Assembly: GCA_028564925.1 (NCBI GenBank)
Contig: CM053028.1
Location: 622,562,255-622,626,254, forward strand
DNA length: 64,000 nt
DNA from: Lithobates sylvaticus
Taxonomy: Eukaryota; Chordata; Amphibia; Anura; Ranidae
Reading direction: 5' to 3'
Positions 1 through 9,384 of the stretch are shown here, one piece after another. A model generated the notes under the pieces. The model had not been told where the DNA came from. It ran no database searches and was given only the letters and a program-made list of their open reading frames with translations. Made by a program: the position numbers and the translations under genes. The first letter of the stretch is position 1; every line of letters starts with the position of its first letter.

Positions 1-448
1 TGTGCCATACGTAGCCACGCCTCCCCCACAGTTGGAAACACTCCCCAGGACACACTTTACCCCTACACTGCCCCCTAGTGGTTAACCCCTTCACTGCCAG
101 TGTCATTTACACAGGAATCTGTGCATTTGTATAGCACTGATTGCTGTATAAATGACAATGGTCCCAAAAATGTCCGCTGTGTCCGCCTTAAAGTCGCAGT
201 CACGATAAAAATCGCTGATCGCCGCCATTACTAGTAAAAACAAAATTAGTAAAAATTACAAACTATCCCCTATTGTGTAAACGCTATAACTTTTGCGCAA
301 ACCAATCAATAATCGCTTAGTGCGATTTTAATTTTTTTATTTTTAACAAAAATATGTAGAAGAATACGTATAGGCCTAAACTGAGGAGAAAAAAAAACAT
401 TTTTTTTATATATTTTTGGGGGGATATTTATTATAGCAAAATGTAAAA

Positions 449-519
<71 letters not shown>

Positions 520-755
520 TTTTTTTTTTTTCAAAATTGTCCCTCCTTTTTTTGTTTATAGCGCAAAAAATAAAAACCGCATGGGGTGATCAAATACCAC
601 CAAAAGAAAGCTCTATTTGTGGGGGGAAAAAAAGGACGTCAATTTTTTTGGGAGCCACGTCGCACGACCGTGCAATTGTCAGTTACAGCGACGCAGTGCT
701 GAATCGTAAAGTGCTCTGGTCAGGAAGGGGGGAAATTCTTCTGGGGCTGAAGTGG
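1..755. mobile_element. TTAA-flanked MITE (piggyBac-like), right part
   Basis: The element runs off the left edge and ends at 755 with GAAGTGG directly before TTAA (756-759). The same family in opposite orientation starts after TTAA at 23106 and 47110 with CCACTT followed by AGCACCGGG. A TTAA target and CCACTT ends suggest piggyBac-like mobilisation, which is inference. No transposase is visible; the interior holds AT-rich runs and a long GT array. Confidence 0.75.
451..516. repeat. (GT)n microsatellite
   Basis: About 33 uninterrupted GT units followed by a T run, inside the TTAA MITE. The peptide Cys-Val repeat it encodes is an artefact. Confidence 0.97.
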
Positions 756-759
756 TTAA

Positions 760-2030
760 CTATATTGTTTGGGCCAAGATGGCCAACATGACCTATTTGC
801 TACACCAGGGGACTCTAAAATCGCTACACAAAGGCCAGTTTACTCCCCTTCAGACTTTAGGGATGTTGGACTGTGGTCAGTGGTAGTAGAAAATGTGACT
901 GGTGTCAGAGAGAGTAAACCATGCCCCATCATTGGTGTCAGTAGGAGAAATAGTGCCTCATCAGGGAAATTTTAATCTCACATATATTGGGGCGTGTCTT
1001 TTTAGTAAGGGGGTTGGCTTACTTACACAGCAGGGAAGTACATTCTCTGTGTGTAACTTATGTAATACACAGCAGTCGGTTGGGTGGCAAAGCTTGGGCC
1101 CCCTTTCACATGGGTGATCTGATCAGGTCTGCCTGTCAATGTTTCTGGCGGACCCAATTAGATGTCCATGTAGTTCTACGGAACGGCGGGTGTAAATGGA
1201 GTTTTGTCCGTTTTCCATCCGCCTACCTCCAGTTCCGATTCGGTTGCTAGGCAGATCTTAGGGCAGTCGGGTGTAAACAGACAGCCGGTTCATTAGCCTC
1301 CAACTGCCCATAGAGGAGGTCCGTGTACGTTTTGCATAATTGCAGCGGACACAGACCTGTCATCCACCCGCTCCGCTCTGAACAGCAGACCGATCCCCTG
1401 CTGAGCAAAGCGGATTCTGCCTCGTGCGACAGGGGCCTTACATCAAACACAGTGGGGGGATAGGTTTCCAGTCTGTGTACCCTCCAGAAGCAGCTCCAAT
1501 GTTGACCTCAAGGCTCGTTGCCAAACTTACCATGGATGATAGAGGCCTTAACTGGCCATAGGGCACCCTCTTGCTCTTTGCCCCCCCCCCCCCCCCCCTC
1601 CATGCTCTCCAGCTCCTGTACTCTCCATCTACTCCTGTTTAGCAGAGGCCATAGAGAATAAAATGGTGGGTTTTGCAATCTTTGTCGCACAGTATTTGCG
1701 CAGTTTTTCAAATGCACACTTTTTGGAAAAATTTTAATTATTATTGCACACAAACACAATATAGTTAATTGTTTGGTAAAATATAAAAGATGTTATGCCG
1801 AATAAATAGATACCTAACATGTCACGCTTTAAAATTGCTCACGCTTGTGGTATGGGGACAAACTACTCCCCGTTGGGAAGGGAGAGCCTGGGAAGTCAGC
1901 GGGACGGGTGGACCCCCCTTCATCTGCATTTAAAAGCAATCCAGACACTTTTTAGCCACTAGGATTGCTTTTACATTGTAGAGCATCGCCAGCTGAAAAA
2001 AATTATACCAGCTGCAGCCATGACACTGGT
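760..2030. other. Unassigned intergenic or intronic sequence with repeat fragments
   Basis: No gene is supported here. About 1095-1440 resembles the 'ctctttcacacggac' MITE class seen at 14.8 kb but is diverged. A run of 18 C lies at 1581-1598. About 1640-1850 is a fragment of the TTAA MITE interior also seen at 16.2-16.5 kb (sharing the 'aacatgtcacg' stretch). The rest is unrecognised. Confidence 0.5.
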
Positions 2031-2997
2031 ATAACCACTTCAACCAGAGGACGTACGAGTACATCCTTTTTGGGGGAAGGGGTTATTTAAATTTAACGAC
2101 CAGCCTTCATCGTTATACGTTGGTACTTTGACGTGGAATACCGTTGTTATAGCAGCAGATTGCTGCCGTAGTCCCGTTTTTATCTTAAACGGCGGGTAGC
2201 TGGCTTTCAAATAAAAGTGGTCTCTGTGGTGGATTCGCTGCGGGATCACTTTTTATCGGTGGCGGGAAAGGTGCCCCCTCCCACCGCGCTCCAGTCGTCT
2301 CTGTCTCTACCGATGACTCCGGTAAGCGGCAAACGAGACTGGAGGGAAACATGGCCCCCACTTCCAGCCCAATCGTGTCATATGATGTCATTGACTTTGA
2401 GTGGGGATATCTGAATGATGCCTGCAGGATAGATCTGTCGATTCTGTGCACCGTAAGAAAAATCATAGCGGCAGTTCAGCAGGACAGGCCCGTGCGATCA
2501 GCAACCCGGAGACAGCATCTGCCGCCGTACGATGATCATAGAGATTTCCGGCGACCAGATGGTCCCCAGTCATCTCTATGACCATCGGAGGCGCGAGGTT
2601 ATGACGTCACGTCCGGCCAGCGGAAGTAAACAAAGCCGAGATCTGGGCTGGAAAGAATGAGATCAGTCTTTTTTTTTTTTTTTTTTTTTAATCTCAATCT
2701 TTCCAGCCTGGAGGACAGATGTGGGATCTTATAGATCCCACATCTCTCCATAAAGAGGACCTGTCGCACACCATTTCTATTACAAGGGATGTTTACATTC
2801 CTTGTAATAGTAATAAAAGTGATCAAAAAATAATCATTTAAAGCGCCCCCGTCCCCGTGTGCTCATGCACAGAAGCGAACACACGCGAGTTGCGCCCACC
2901 TAATGTAAATGCCATTCAAACCACCCATGTAAGGTATCACCCCAATAATTAGAGCGATAGTAACAATTCTAGCACTAGACCTCCTCTGTAACTCTAA

Positions 2998-3409
2998 TGC
3001 CGCGTACACACGGTCGGCAAATGTGCGATCTGAGCTTGTCGGAAATTCTGACCGTGTGTAGGCTCCATTGGACAGTTTCCATCGGAATTTCCGTCGCACA
3101 AAATTTTGAGATCTGGTTCCCAAATTTTCCGACTACAAAATCCATTGTCGGAAATTCCGATCACTTGTACACAATTCCGACACACAAAGTGCCGCGCATG
3201 CTTGGAATCAAGCAGAAGAGCAGCACTGCCTATTGAACTTCATTTTTCTTGGCTCTTCGTATGTGTTGTACGTCACCGTGTTCTTGGCGTTCGGAATTTC
3301 CGACCATCTTTGTGTGACCGTGTGAATGCAAGACAAGTTTGAGCCAACATCCGTCGGAAAAAAAACATGGGATTTTGTTGTCGGGATGTCCGATCGTGTG
3401 TACGCGGCA
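2998..3409. mobile_element. Harbinger-type MITE, 412 bp
   Basis: The terminal inverted repeats begin TGCCGCGTACACACGG on the left and end CGTGTGTACGCGGCA on the right. Flanking TAA at 2995-2997 and 3410-3412 is a perfect 3-bp target-site duplication, as expected for PIF/Harbinger. The outer ~15 bp match the ends of the autonomous element at 34069-44835 with one difference, so that element's family could have moved it. Confidence 0.9.
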
Positions 3410-3512
3410 TAACATGTAGCCTGTAAATAAAAAAAATTTAAAAAGCGTCGCCGATGGAGATTTCTACGTACCAAAGTTTGGTGCCATTCCACAAGTGTGC
3501 GCAATTTTAATG

Positions 3513-4868
3513 TGGGTAGGAGTGTAGCGCTAAAATATGTGAATAGGTGTGAAACCCATAATACAAGACCCAAAAAAACAAGAAAAATCAAAACAATGAG
3601 AAACAATGGGATGTGCTCCCTAAAATGAACCAATCATAGACAAAAATGTCCAATGTGCAAACCATTAATATACAAATGTCCCAAAGAGATGAAACAATGA
3701 TGGTGTCAAAACGAGGCTGTCTTGAACTAGATCCTCTGGTACAACACTTTTTAGAGTGAAATATGAAATGAATGTACGCTTACCAGAACTGGTGGACCCC
3801 CTGTCAGCAACAGGGAGTCAAACAGGCATAGAGAGGCTCGAAGAGACCAGCAGACTGGACATCCCAAGGTGAACAGATGGACTCTGTGGAACCGATACCG
3901 ACTTCACAGACAAGATGAAAATGGTCGAACCATAGATGACTTGAATTGAACATGGACCAGCAACCGTTATCATATGCCCTAGTTGAAGTCTACTATAGAC
4001 GAAACGTGTCGGGCGAGGTCATACTCATTCCCACACTGCTTTTAATTGTGATCAATTTTATTCGTTATATTTTTGTTACATTGGTTTTTGTCAATAAAAA
4101 CCTGCCTTTTTGATCTGCACCATTGGAGTTCCCCCCCCCTTTTTTCCTTCTTCTTTCCTGCTTTATGGTTTGAAACATTTGGGGAGTATCCTATGGGAGC
4201 TTTCGCCACATCAGTTGTGGTGATCTGACATCAGCTCCGGCTTTTTCCATCTCTGGATTCGCCATCCCGAACCTGTAGTTCCTGCTTCACGGTTGCTGGT
4301 CCATGTTCAATTCAAGTCATCTATGGTTCGACCATTTTCATCTTGTCTGTGAAGTCGGTATTGGTTCCACAGAGTCCATCTGTTCACCTTGGGATGTCCA
4401 GTCTGCTGGTCTCTTCGAGCCTCTATATGCCTGTTTGACTCCCTGTTGCTGACAGGGGGTCCACCAGTTCCGGTAAGCGTACATCCATTTCATATTTCAC
4501 TCTAAGAAGTGTTGTACCAGAGGATCTAGTTCAAGACGGCCTCGTTTTGACACCATCATTGTTTCATCACTTTGGGACATTTGTATATTAATGGTTTGCA
4601 CCTTATTTGCACATTGGACGTTTTTGTCTATGATTGGTTCATTTTAGGGAGCACATCCCATTGTTTCTCATTGTTTTGATTTTTCTTGTTTTTTTGGGTC
4701 TTGTATTATGAGTTTCACACCTATTCACATATTTTAGCGCTACACTCCTACCCACATAGTTTACTGAATTCTTGTCACATTCTAGTGTAGCTGCTTTGCT
4801 TAGCCCTTTTTCTCTTTTTTTTTATTGAGTTTAGCGCCATAATTTTTTTATTTTATTTACATTATTGT
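3513..4868 (+). mobile_element. Fold-back retroposon 1 with hammerhead-like loop
   Basis: A left arm (about 3515-3968) is repeated in reverse complement at about 4291-4757. The ~320-bp loop holds a hammerhead-like motif (3976-4014) and an AATAAA-type signal near 4094. A tail of ~110 bp (4758-4868) follows the right arm. The 12-bp direct repeat GCAATTTTAATG at 3501-3512 and 4869-4880 is the target-site duplication inside the TTAA MITE. A long duplication of this kind suggests target-primed reverse transcription. No protein is encoded. A Penelope-like origin is possible, since those elements are known to carry hammerheads. Confidence 0.8.
3976..4014 (+). ncRNA. Hammerhead-ribozyme-like motif (degenerate core)
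   Basis: Stem I GCCC/GGGC (3976-3979 with 4011-4014) encloses a core-like TAGTTGA, stem II GTCT/AGAC (3988-3991 with 3997-4000), GAAA (4001-4004) and ACGTGTC, where the last U and C would be U16.1 and H17. The first conserved box departs from CUGANGA, so activity is doubtful. Its position in the loop of the fold-back element matches the better copy at 10486-10563. Confidence 0.6.
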
Positions 4869-5163
4869 GCAATTTTAATGAATGACATGTTTGGTATCTA
4901 TTTACTTGGCGTAACATCTTTCACATTATACAAAAAAATTGGGCTAACTTTACTGTTTTGTTTATTTTTTAATTCATTGAAAAATTGTTGTGCACATACC
5001 GGGTGACATAAAAAGTTGCAGCGACCGCCATTTTATTTCCTAAGGTGTCTGCTAAAAAAAAAATTATAATTTTTGGGGGTTCTGCGTAATTTTTCTAGCA
5101 AAAAAAAAGATTTTTACATGTAGGATAGGAGTGGCAGAATAGGACCAGTATGGAAGTGGTTAA

Positions 5164-5800
5164 AGAAGTCCTGTCATGATTTTTTTTTTATTTTTTATTT
5201 TTTTTTACTAGGGATGTTTACATTCCTTGTAATGGGAATGAAAGTGACCCAAAAAATTGTGCAAAAGAAAAAAAAAAGTGAAAGCGCCCTGTCCCGCCGA
5301 GCTCACACACAGAAGCGAACGCATACGCAAGTCGTGCCCCCCCATATGAAATATAAAACCACACGTGAGCTGTCGTTGACGTAATATTTATAGCACTAGA
5401 CCTTCTATGTAACTCATAGCTGGTAACCTATAAACATTTTTAAACGTCCCCAATGGAGATTTTTAAGTGCCAAAATTTGTCGCCATTCCACAAGCGGGCT
5501 CAATTTTGAAGCGTGACATGTTTGGTATCAATTTACTCAGCGTAACATTATCTTTCACATTATAGAAACAAATTGGGCAAACTTTACTGTTTAATTTTTT
5601 AATTCAGGAAAATTTATTTTTTTTTCCCCAAAAAATTCCGTTGCTGTGCAAATACAGTGTGACAAAGTATTGCAACGACAGCCATTTTATTCTCTAGGGT
5701 GTCAGAAACCCAAAACCTTTTTTTCTTTTTCAAAGTAATTTTTGAGCAAAAAAAATAAAAATTTTTTAACAACAAATCTCAGAGGCTCGTCCTAAAGTGG
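5164..5800. mobile_element. TTAA-type MITE, right half
   Basis: It abuts the TTAA at 5160-5163 and ends with CCTAAAGTGG before TTAA (5801-5804). The sequence parallels the interior of the 2035-5159 element ('gacatgtttggtatc' at both). It ends about 160 bp before the MRPL16 exon. Confidence 0.65.
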
Positions 5801-5964
5801 TTAACAAAATTAATAACCAATTTCTAGGCTCCAGATGGCACCTTTTTTATAGCCTTCTAAGCTTGTACAGAATATCGGTTCACTTTAAAGCAGCTGATTT
5901 GAGTTGATATTGCCTGCTAATGTGAAGTTACTCTGTCTAAACTCCTGATATTTTTTGTTCTTAG

Positions 5965-6450
5965 GCTCTGGGAGGCGGCTACTTACGATGGGGCCATTTT
6001 GAAATGATGCGTTTGACCTTAAACCGTAAGTTTGACGCTCGCACCACCTTCAGCATGTGGATGGTGGAAGCGCCCAACAAGCCCATTACTCGCAAAGGAC
6101 TTGGCCAGCGTATGGGCGGAGGGAAAGGCGCTGTGGACCATTATGTCACCCCAGTCAAAACCGACCAGCTTATCTTGGAAGTGGGGGGTCACTGCGAGTT
6201 TGAAGAGGTCCTGCCGGCCCTGGAACAAGTGGCCAAGAAGCTTCCTTTCCCGGCAAAGGCCGTTAGTCGGGAGAGCCTAAAACAGATTCGGGAGGAGTTG
6301 GAGGAGAAGCAAAGGAACAACCAGAATCCATGGACATTCGAACGCATTGTGACCCGCAACATGATGGGATGTAGGAAGTATCTAAGTCCATATGACCTTA
6401 ATTTGAAGGGCAGATACTGGGGTAAACACTACCTGAAAGATCGTGTGTGA
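5965..6450 (+). CDS. mrpl16: Mitochondrial ribosomal protein L16 (uL16m), 3' terminal coding exon
   Basis: This exon encodes the C-terminal 161 residues of the mitochondrial large-subunit protein uL16m, a mitoribosome component near the A site and central protuberance. The acceptor is the TTAG ending at 5964, and the exon opens with [17 protein letters not shown], as in other vertebrates. Diagnostic stretches are [16 protein letters not shown] and [11 protein letters not shown], with C-terminal [18 protein letters not shown]. The stop is TGA at 6448-6450. Human MRPL16 is ~251 residues (recalled), so upstream exons with the mitochondrial presequence lie outside the window. The ATG at 6004 is internal. 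The frame is intact with no sign of decay. The family call is secure; orthology to the named gene is inferred from similarity. Confidence 0.97.
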   Translation, partial: ALGGGYLRWGHFEMMRLTLNRKFDARTTFSMWMVEAPNKPITRKGLGQRMGGGKGAVDHYVTPVKTDQLILEVGGHCEFEEVLPALEQVAKKLPFPAKAVSRESLKQIREELEEKQRNNQNPWTFERIVTRNMMGCRKYLSPYDLNLKGRYWGKHYLKDRV

Positions 6451-6556
6451 GGCTAGTTACCTTACCTGTTAGAAAATGTAGAGGCTCTTGTGGTCTGTTT
6501 AAAGTGGTTTGTAAACCTCCAGACATGAAATCTGAACAAAGCATATCCCTCTATAG

Positions 6557-6713
6557 CAGGGGTCTCAAACTGGCAGCCCTCCAGCTGTTGCGGAACTACA
6601 AGTCCCATCATGCCTCTGCCTATGGAAGTCATACTTGTAACTGTCAGCCTTGCAATGCCTCATGGGAATTGTAGTTTTGCAACAACTGGAGGGCCACCAG
6701 TTTGAGACCTCTG
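6557..6713. mobile_element. hAT MITE, 157 bp
   Basis: The ends are CAGGGGTCTCAAACTGG and CCAGTTTGAGACCTCTG. The 8-bp target-site duplication CTCTATAG flanks it at 6549-6556 and 6714-6721. Confidence 0.93.
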
Positions 6714-6856
6714 CTCTATAGTGTGTACTTGTCTCAATTAAGAGCACTAAGTGTCATTTTCTGTCTGCTGCCTCATTCCTCCAACAGCATGAGTCACTTC
6801 TGACAAGTTTTCCTGACACCAAAAGAAAAAAAGGTGACAGGGAGGAACCTCTAGAT

Positions 6857-7044
6857 CAGTGGTTCTTAACCTCAGTCCTCATTACCCCCCCACCAGGCCA
6901 TGTTTGCAGGCTTTCCTTTTCCCTTGCACAGGTGCTTTAAATCTAAGTCAATGGCTTGGTATTTTGGACAGCTATTTTATCTAAGGGAAATTCCCAAAAC
7001 ATGGCCTGGTGGGGGGTAATGAGGACTGAGGTTAAGAACCACTG
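6857..7044. mobile_element. hAT MITE, 188 bp, almost palindromic
   Basis: It starts CAGTGGTTCTTAACCTCAG and ends in the reverse complement; the inverted arms are about 50 bp. The 8-bp duplication CTCTAGAT lies at 6849-6856 and 7045-7052. The transcript would form a strong hairpin in the MRPL16 3' UTR. Confidence 0.93.
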
Positions 7045-7463
7045 CTCTAGATGATTGACAGCCTGAGCTCTGTGAGCTGTGTGGAGGATGGCGTTTTCCT
7101 TCCTCTCTTTGCTGAGCTCTGCGGAGTGTAATTTCAGCTTTCCGTTACCTGTTTTCTGACAGCTCAGACAAGCTTTATAAATTCTGGATTTGGACGTAGA
7201 GAAGAGGGCAGATAAACGGGTACAACTTATGTAGGAGGATCTGTTTCATCTCTGTATCACCTGAGGCCAGTCACTTCACTGGGTATATGTTGAGGATTTA
7301 CAACCACTTTAACCTTTATGGCTGCACATAATGCTGGAATGGGAACTGTTTTGTTTCCAGTCCAAAGCCATAATGTGGTGTCATCCTGGAACAAAATGGA
7401 GTCAGTTTTTATGTTCGTGCAATTGGTCATCTAGCATCTATCTCTGCAGATCTAACCTATAAA

Positions 7464-7469
7464 AATAAA
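7464..7469 (+). promoter_or_regulatory. AATAAA polyadenylation signal candidate
   Basis: First canonical AATAAA after the MRPL16 stop codon. No transcript evidence. Confidence 0.4.
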
Positions 7470-7559
7470 ACCACAGGCTGAAAATTATGAAATTAAATTG
7501 TTGAATTGGTACTTTGTTTTTTGTTTTTGTTTATGCCAACAAACTTCATTGGGATTTAA

Positions 7560-9276
7560 CCTCTTCGCGCCCGCGCTATAGCCGAAAGACGGCTGCAGCG
7601 CGGACGCTCCCTGCCGGGAGGACGTTCCTGGACGTCCTCCTGTTTACTTCCCTAATGCGCGCTCCTGAGAGCGTGCATTGGGGAAGTTCTGTGCTGGCCG
7701 TGTCCGTCGGACACAGCCGGTCACAGATCGCTGTAAACGGCCAATCACAGCGGCCGTTACAGTGAGATCGGCGTGTCCAATGAGAGATGATCTCATATGG
7801 AAACATATGAGATCATCTGTCAGCACCTCTCTCTCTCCTCACACAGACAGCGTGTGGGGAGAGAGAGATGAACGGCTGCAGCAGCCGTAAGTTTAAAAAA
7901 AAAAAAAAAAAAAAGAAATGTGCGATCTGCCATCTGTCCCCTACTGTGCCCGCTGCCATCTGTGCCCGCTGCCATCTGTCCCCATGTGCCCGCTGCCATC
8001 TGTCCCCATGTGTCCGCTGCCATCTGTCCCCATGTGTCCGCTGCCATCTGTCCCCATGTGTCCGCTGCCATCTGTCCCCATGTGTCCGCTGCCATCTGTC
8101 CCCATGTGTCCGCTGCCATCTGTCCCCATGTGTCCGCTGCCATCTGTCCCCATGTGTCCGCTGCCATCTGTCCCCATGTGTCCGCTGCCATCTGTCCCCA
8201 TGTGTCCGCTGCCATCTGTCCCCATGTGTCCGCTGCCATCTGTCCCCATGTGTCCGCTGCCATCTGTCCCCATGTGTCCGCTGCCATCTGTCCCCATGTG
8301 TCCGCTGCCATCTGTCCCCATCTGTCGCAGCTGTCATCTGCCAGTGCCATATGTCATCAGTGTCACGTGCCATCTGTCATCAGTGCCACCTGTCATCAGT
8401 GCCATGTCAGTGTCACGTGTCATTGTCCTGGTGCTCCAGGGCCTTCAAAAGTGTAATAGGTAGTCAACAAGTTTAGATGTGTAATTTATGCTCCTAGAAC
8501 ACGTAATGGCGCTCCCTGCATTTTGTGCCTCTCTATGTGGCCAGGCTGTGAAAAAGTCCCACACATGTGGTATCGTAATACTCAGGAGAAGTAGCAGAAT
8601 TTATTTTGGGGTGTCATTTGTGGTATACACATGCCATGTGAGAGAAATAACCTATTACAATGACAATTTTGTGGAAAAAAAATAATTCATTTTGCAAAGA
8701 ATTGTGGGAAAAAAATGACAACATCAAAAAGCTCACCATGCCTCTTACTAAATACCTTGGAATGTCTACTGTCAAAAAAAGGGGTCATTTGGGGGGTATT
8801 TGTACTTTCCTGCCTTGTTCGGGTCACAAGAAATGAGATAGGTCACCAGTACATCAGATGTGATCAACTTTGTTAAATTCGCACCACAGTTTATAGAGTC
8901 TCTAACTTTCACAAAGACCAAATAATATCCACTAATTTGGGTTATTTTTACCAAAGATATGTGGCAGTATAAATTGTGGCCAAAATTTATGAAGAAAAAT
9001 TTAATAATTTGCAAAATTTTATCACGGAAACAAAGAAAAATGTGTTTTTTTTTCTAAATTTTCGGTCTTTTTTTCATTTATAGCGCAAAAAATAAAAAAC
9101 CCAGAGGTGATCAAATACGACCAAAAGAAAGCTCTATTTGTGGGGAAAAAAGGACAAAAAATTCATTTGGGTTCAGTGTTGCATGACTGAGTAATTGTCA
9201 TTCAAAGTGTGAGAGCACCGAAAGCTGAAAATTGGTCTGGGCAGGAAGGGTGTTTAAGTGCCCAGTAAGCAAGTGG
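7560..9276. mobile_element. TTAA-type MITE with internal minisatellite, 1.7 kb
   Basis: TTAA flanks both sides (7556-7559 and 9277-9280). The left end is CCTCTTCGCGCCCGCGC and the right end is GTAAGCAAGTGG. The interior carries a T/A run, a 24-bp tandem array (about 7945-8325) and an AT-rich 3' half resembling the element at 1-755 ('ataaaaaacccagaggtgat'). No transposase is visible. Confidence 0.75.
7945..8325. repeat. 24-bp minisatellite, about 15 copies
   Basis: The unit is approximately ctgccatctgtccccatgtg plus tccg, nearly invariant. Because 24 is a multiple of 3, all frames stay open and give spurious 120-200 residue repeats on both strands. Confidence 0.95.
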
Positions 9277-9384
9277 TTAAATAAAGATTATTTCACAATA
9301 AGGAGTTGCTGTGATCACTAAATATCTGGTAAAGCCACAGACAATACGGTACTGTTCAAAAGTCTTAGGCAGGTGTGAAAAAAT

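Larger units (their letters stand above)
2035..5159. mobile_element. TTAA-type MITE carrying two nested insertions
   Basis: It starts with CCACTTCAACCAGAGG after ATAA (2031-2034, a decayed TTAA) and ends with GGAAGTGG before TTAA (5160-5163). Much of its length is foreign: a Harbinger MITE at 2998-3409 and a fold-back retroposon at 3513-4868. Both insertions have target-site duplications that match the MITE's own sequence, so the nesting order is clear. No coding capacity is seen. Confidence 0.7.
6451..7490 (+). other. mrpl16: Probable MRPL16 3' UTR
   Basis: No further coding sequence follows the stop. The first AATAAA downstream is at 7464-7469, giving a UTR of about 1.0 kb if used. Two hAT MITEs (6557-6713, 6857-7044) lie inside and would be transcribed. 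The end point is inferred from the signal only. Confidence 0.5.

Noticed and set aside
2185-2581. 65-93 codon overlapping frames on both strands
   Set aside because: Interior of a TTAA MITE; overlapping frames on both strands and no family features.
7813-8476. Open frames of 126-202 codons rich in Cys/His or Gly/His
   Set aside because: Same cause: a 24-bp tandem array inside a MITE, with no domain and open on both strands.
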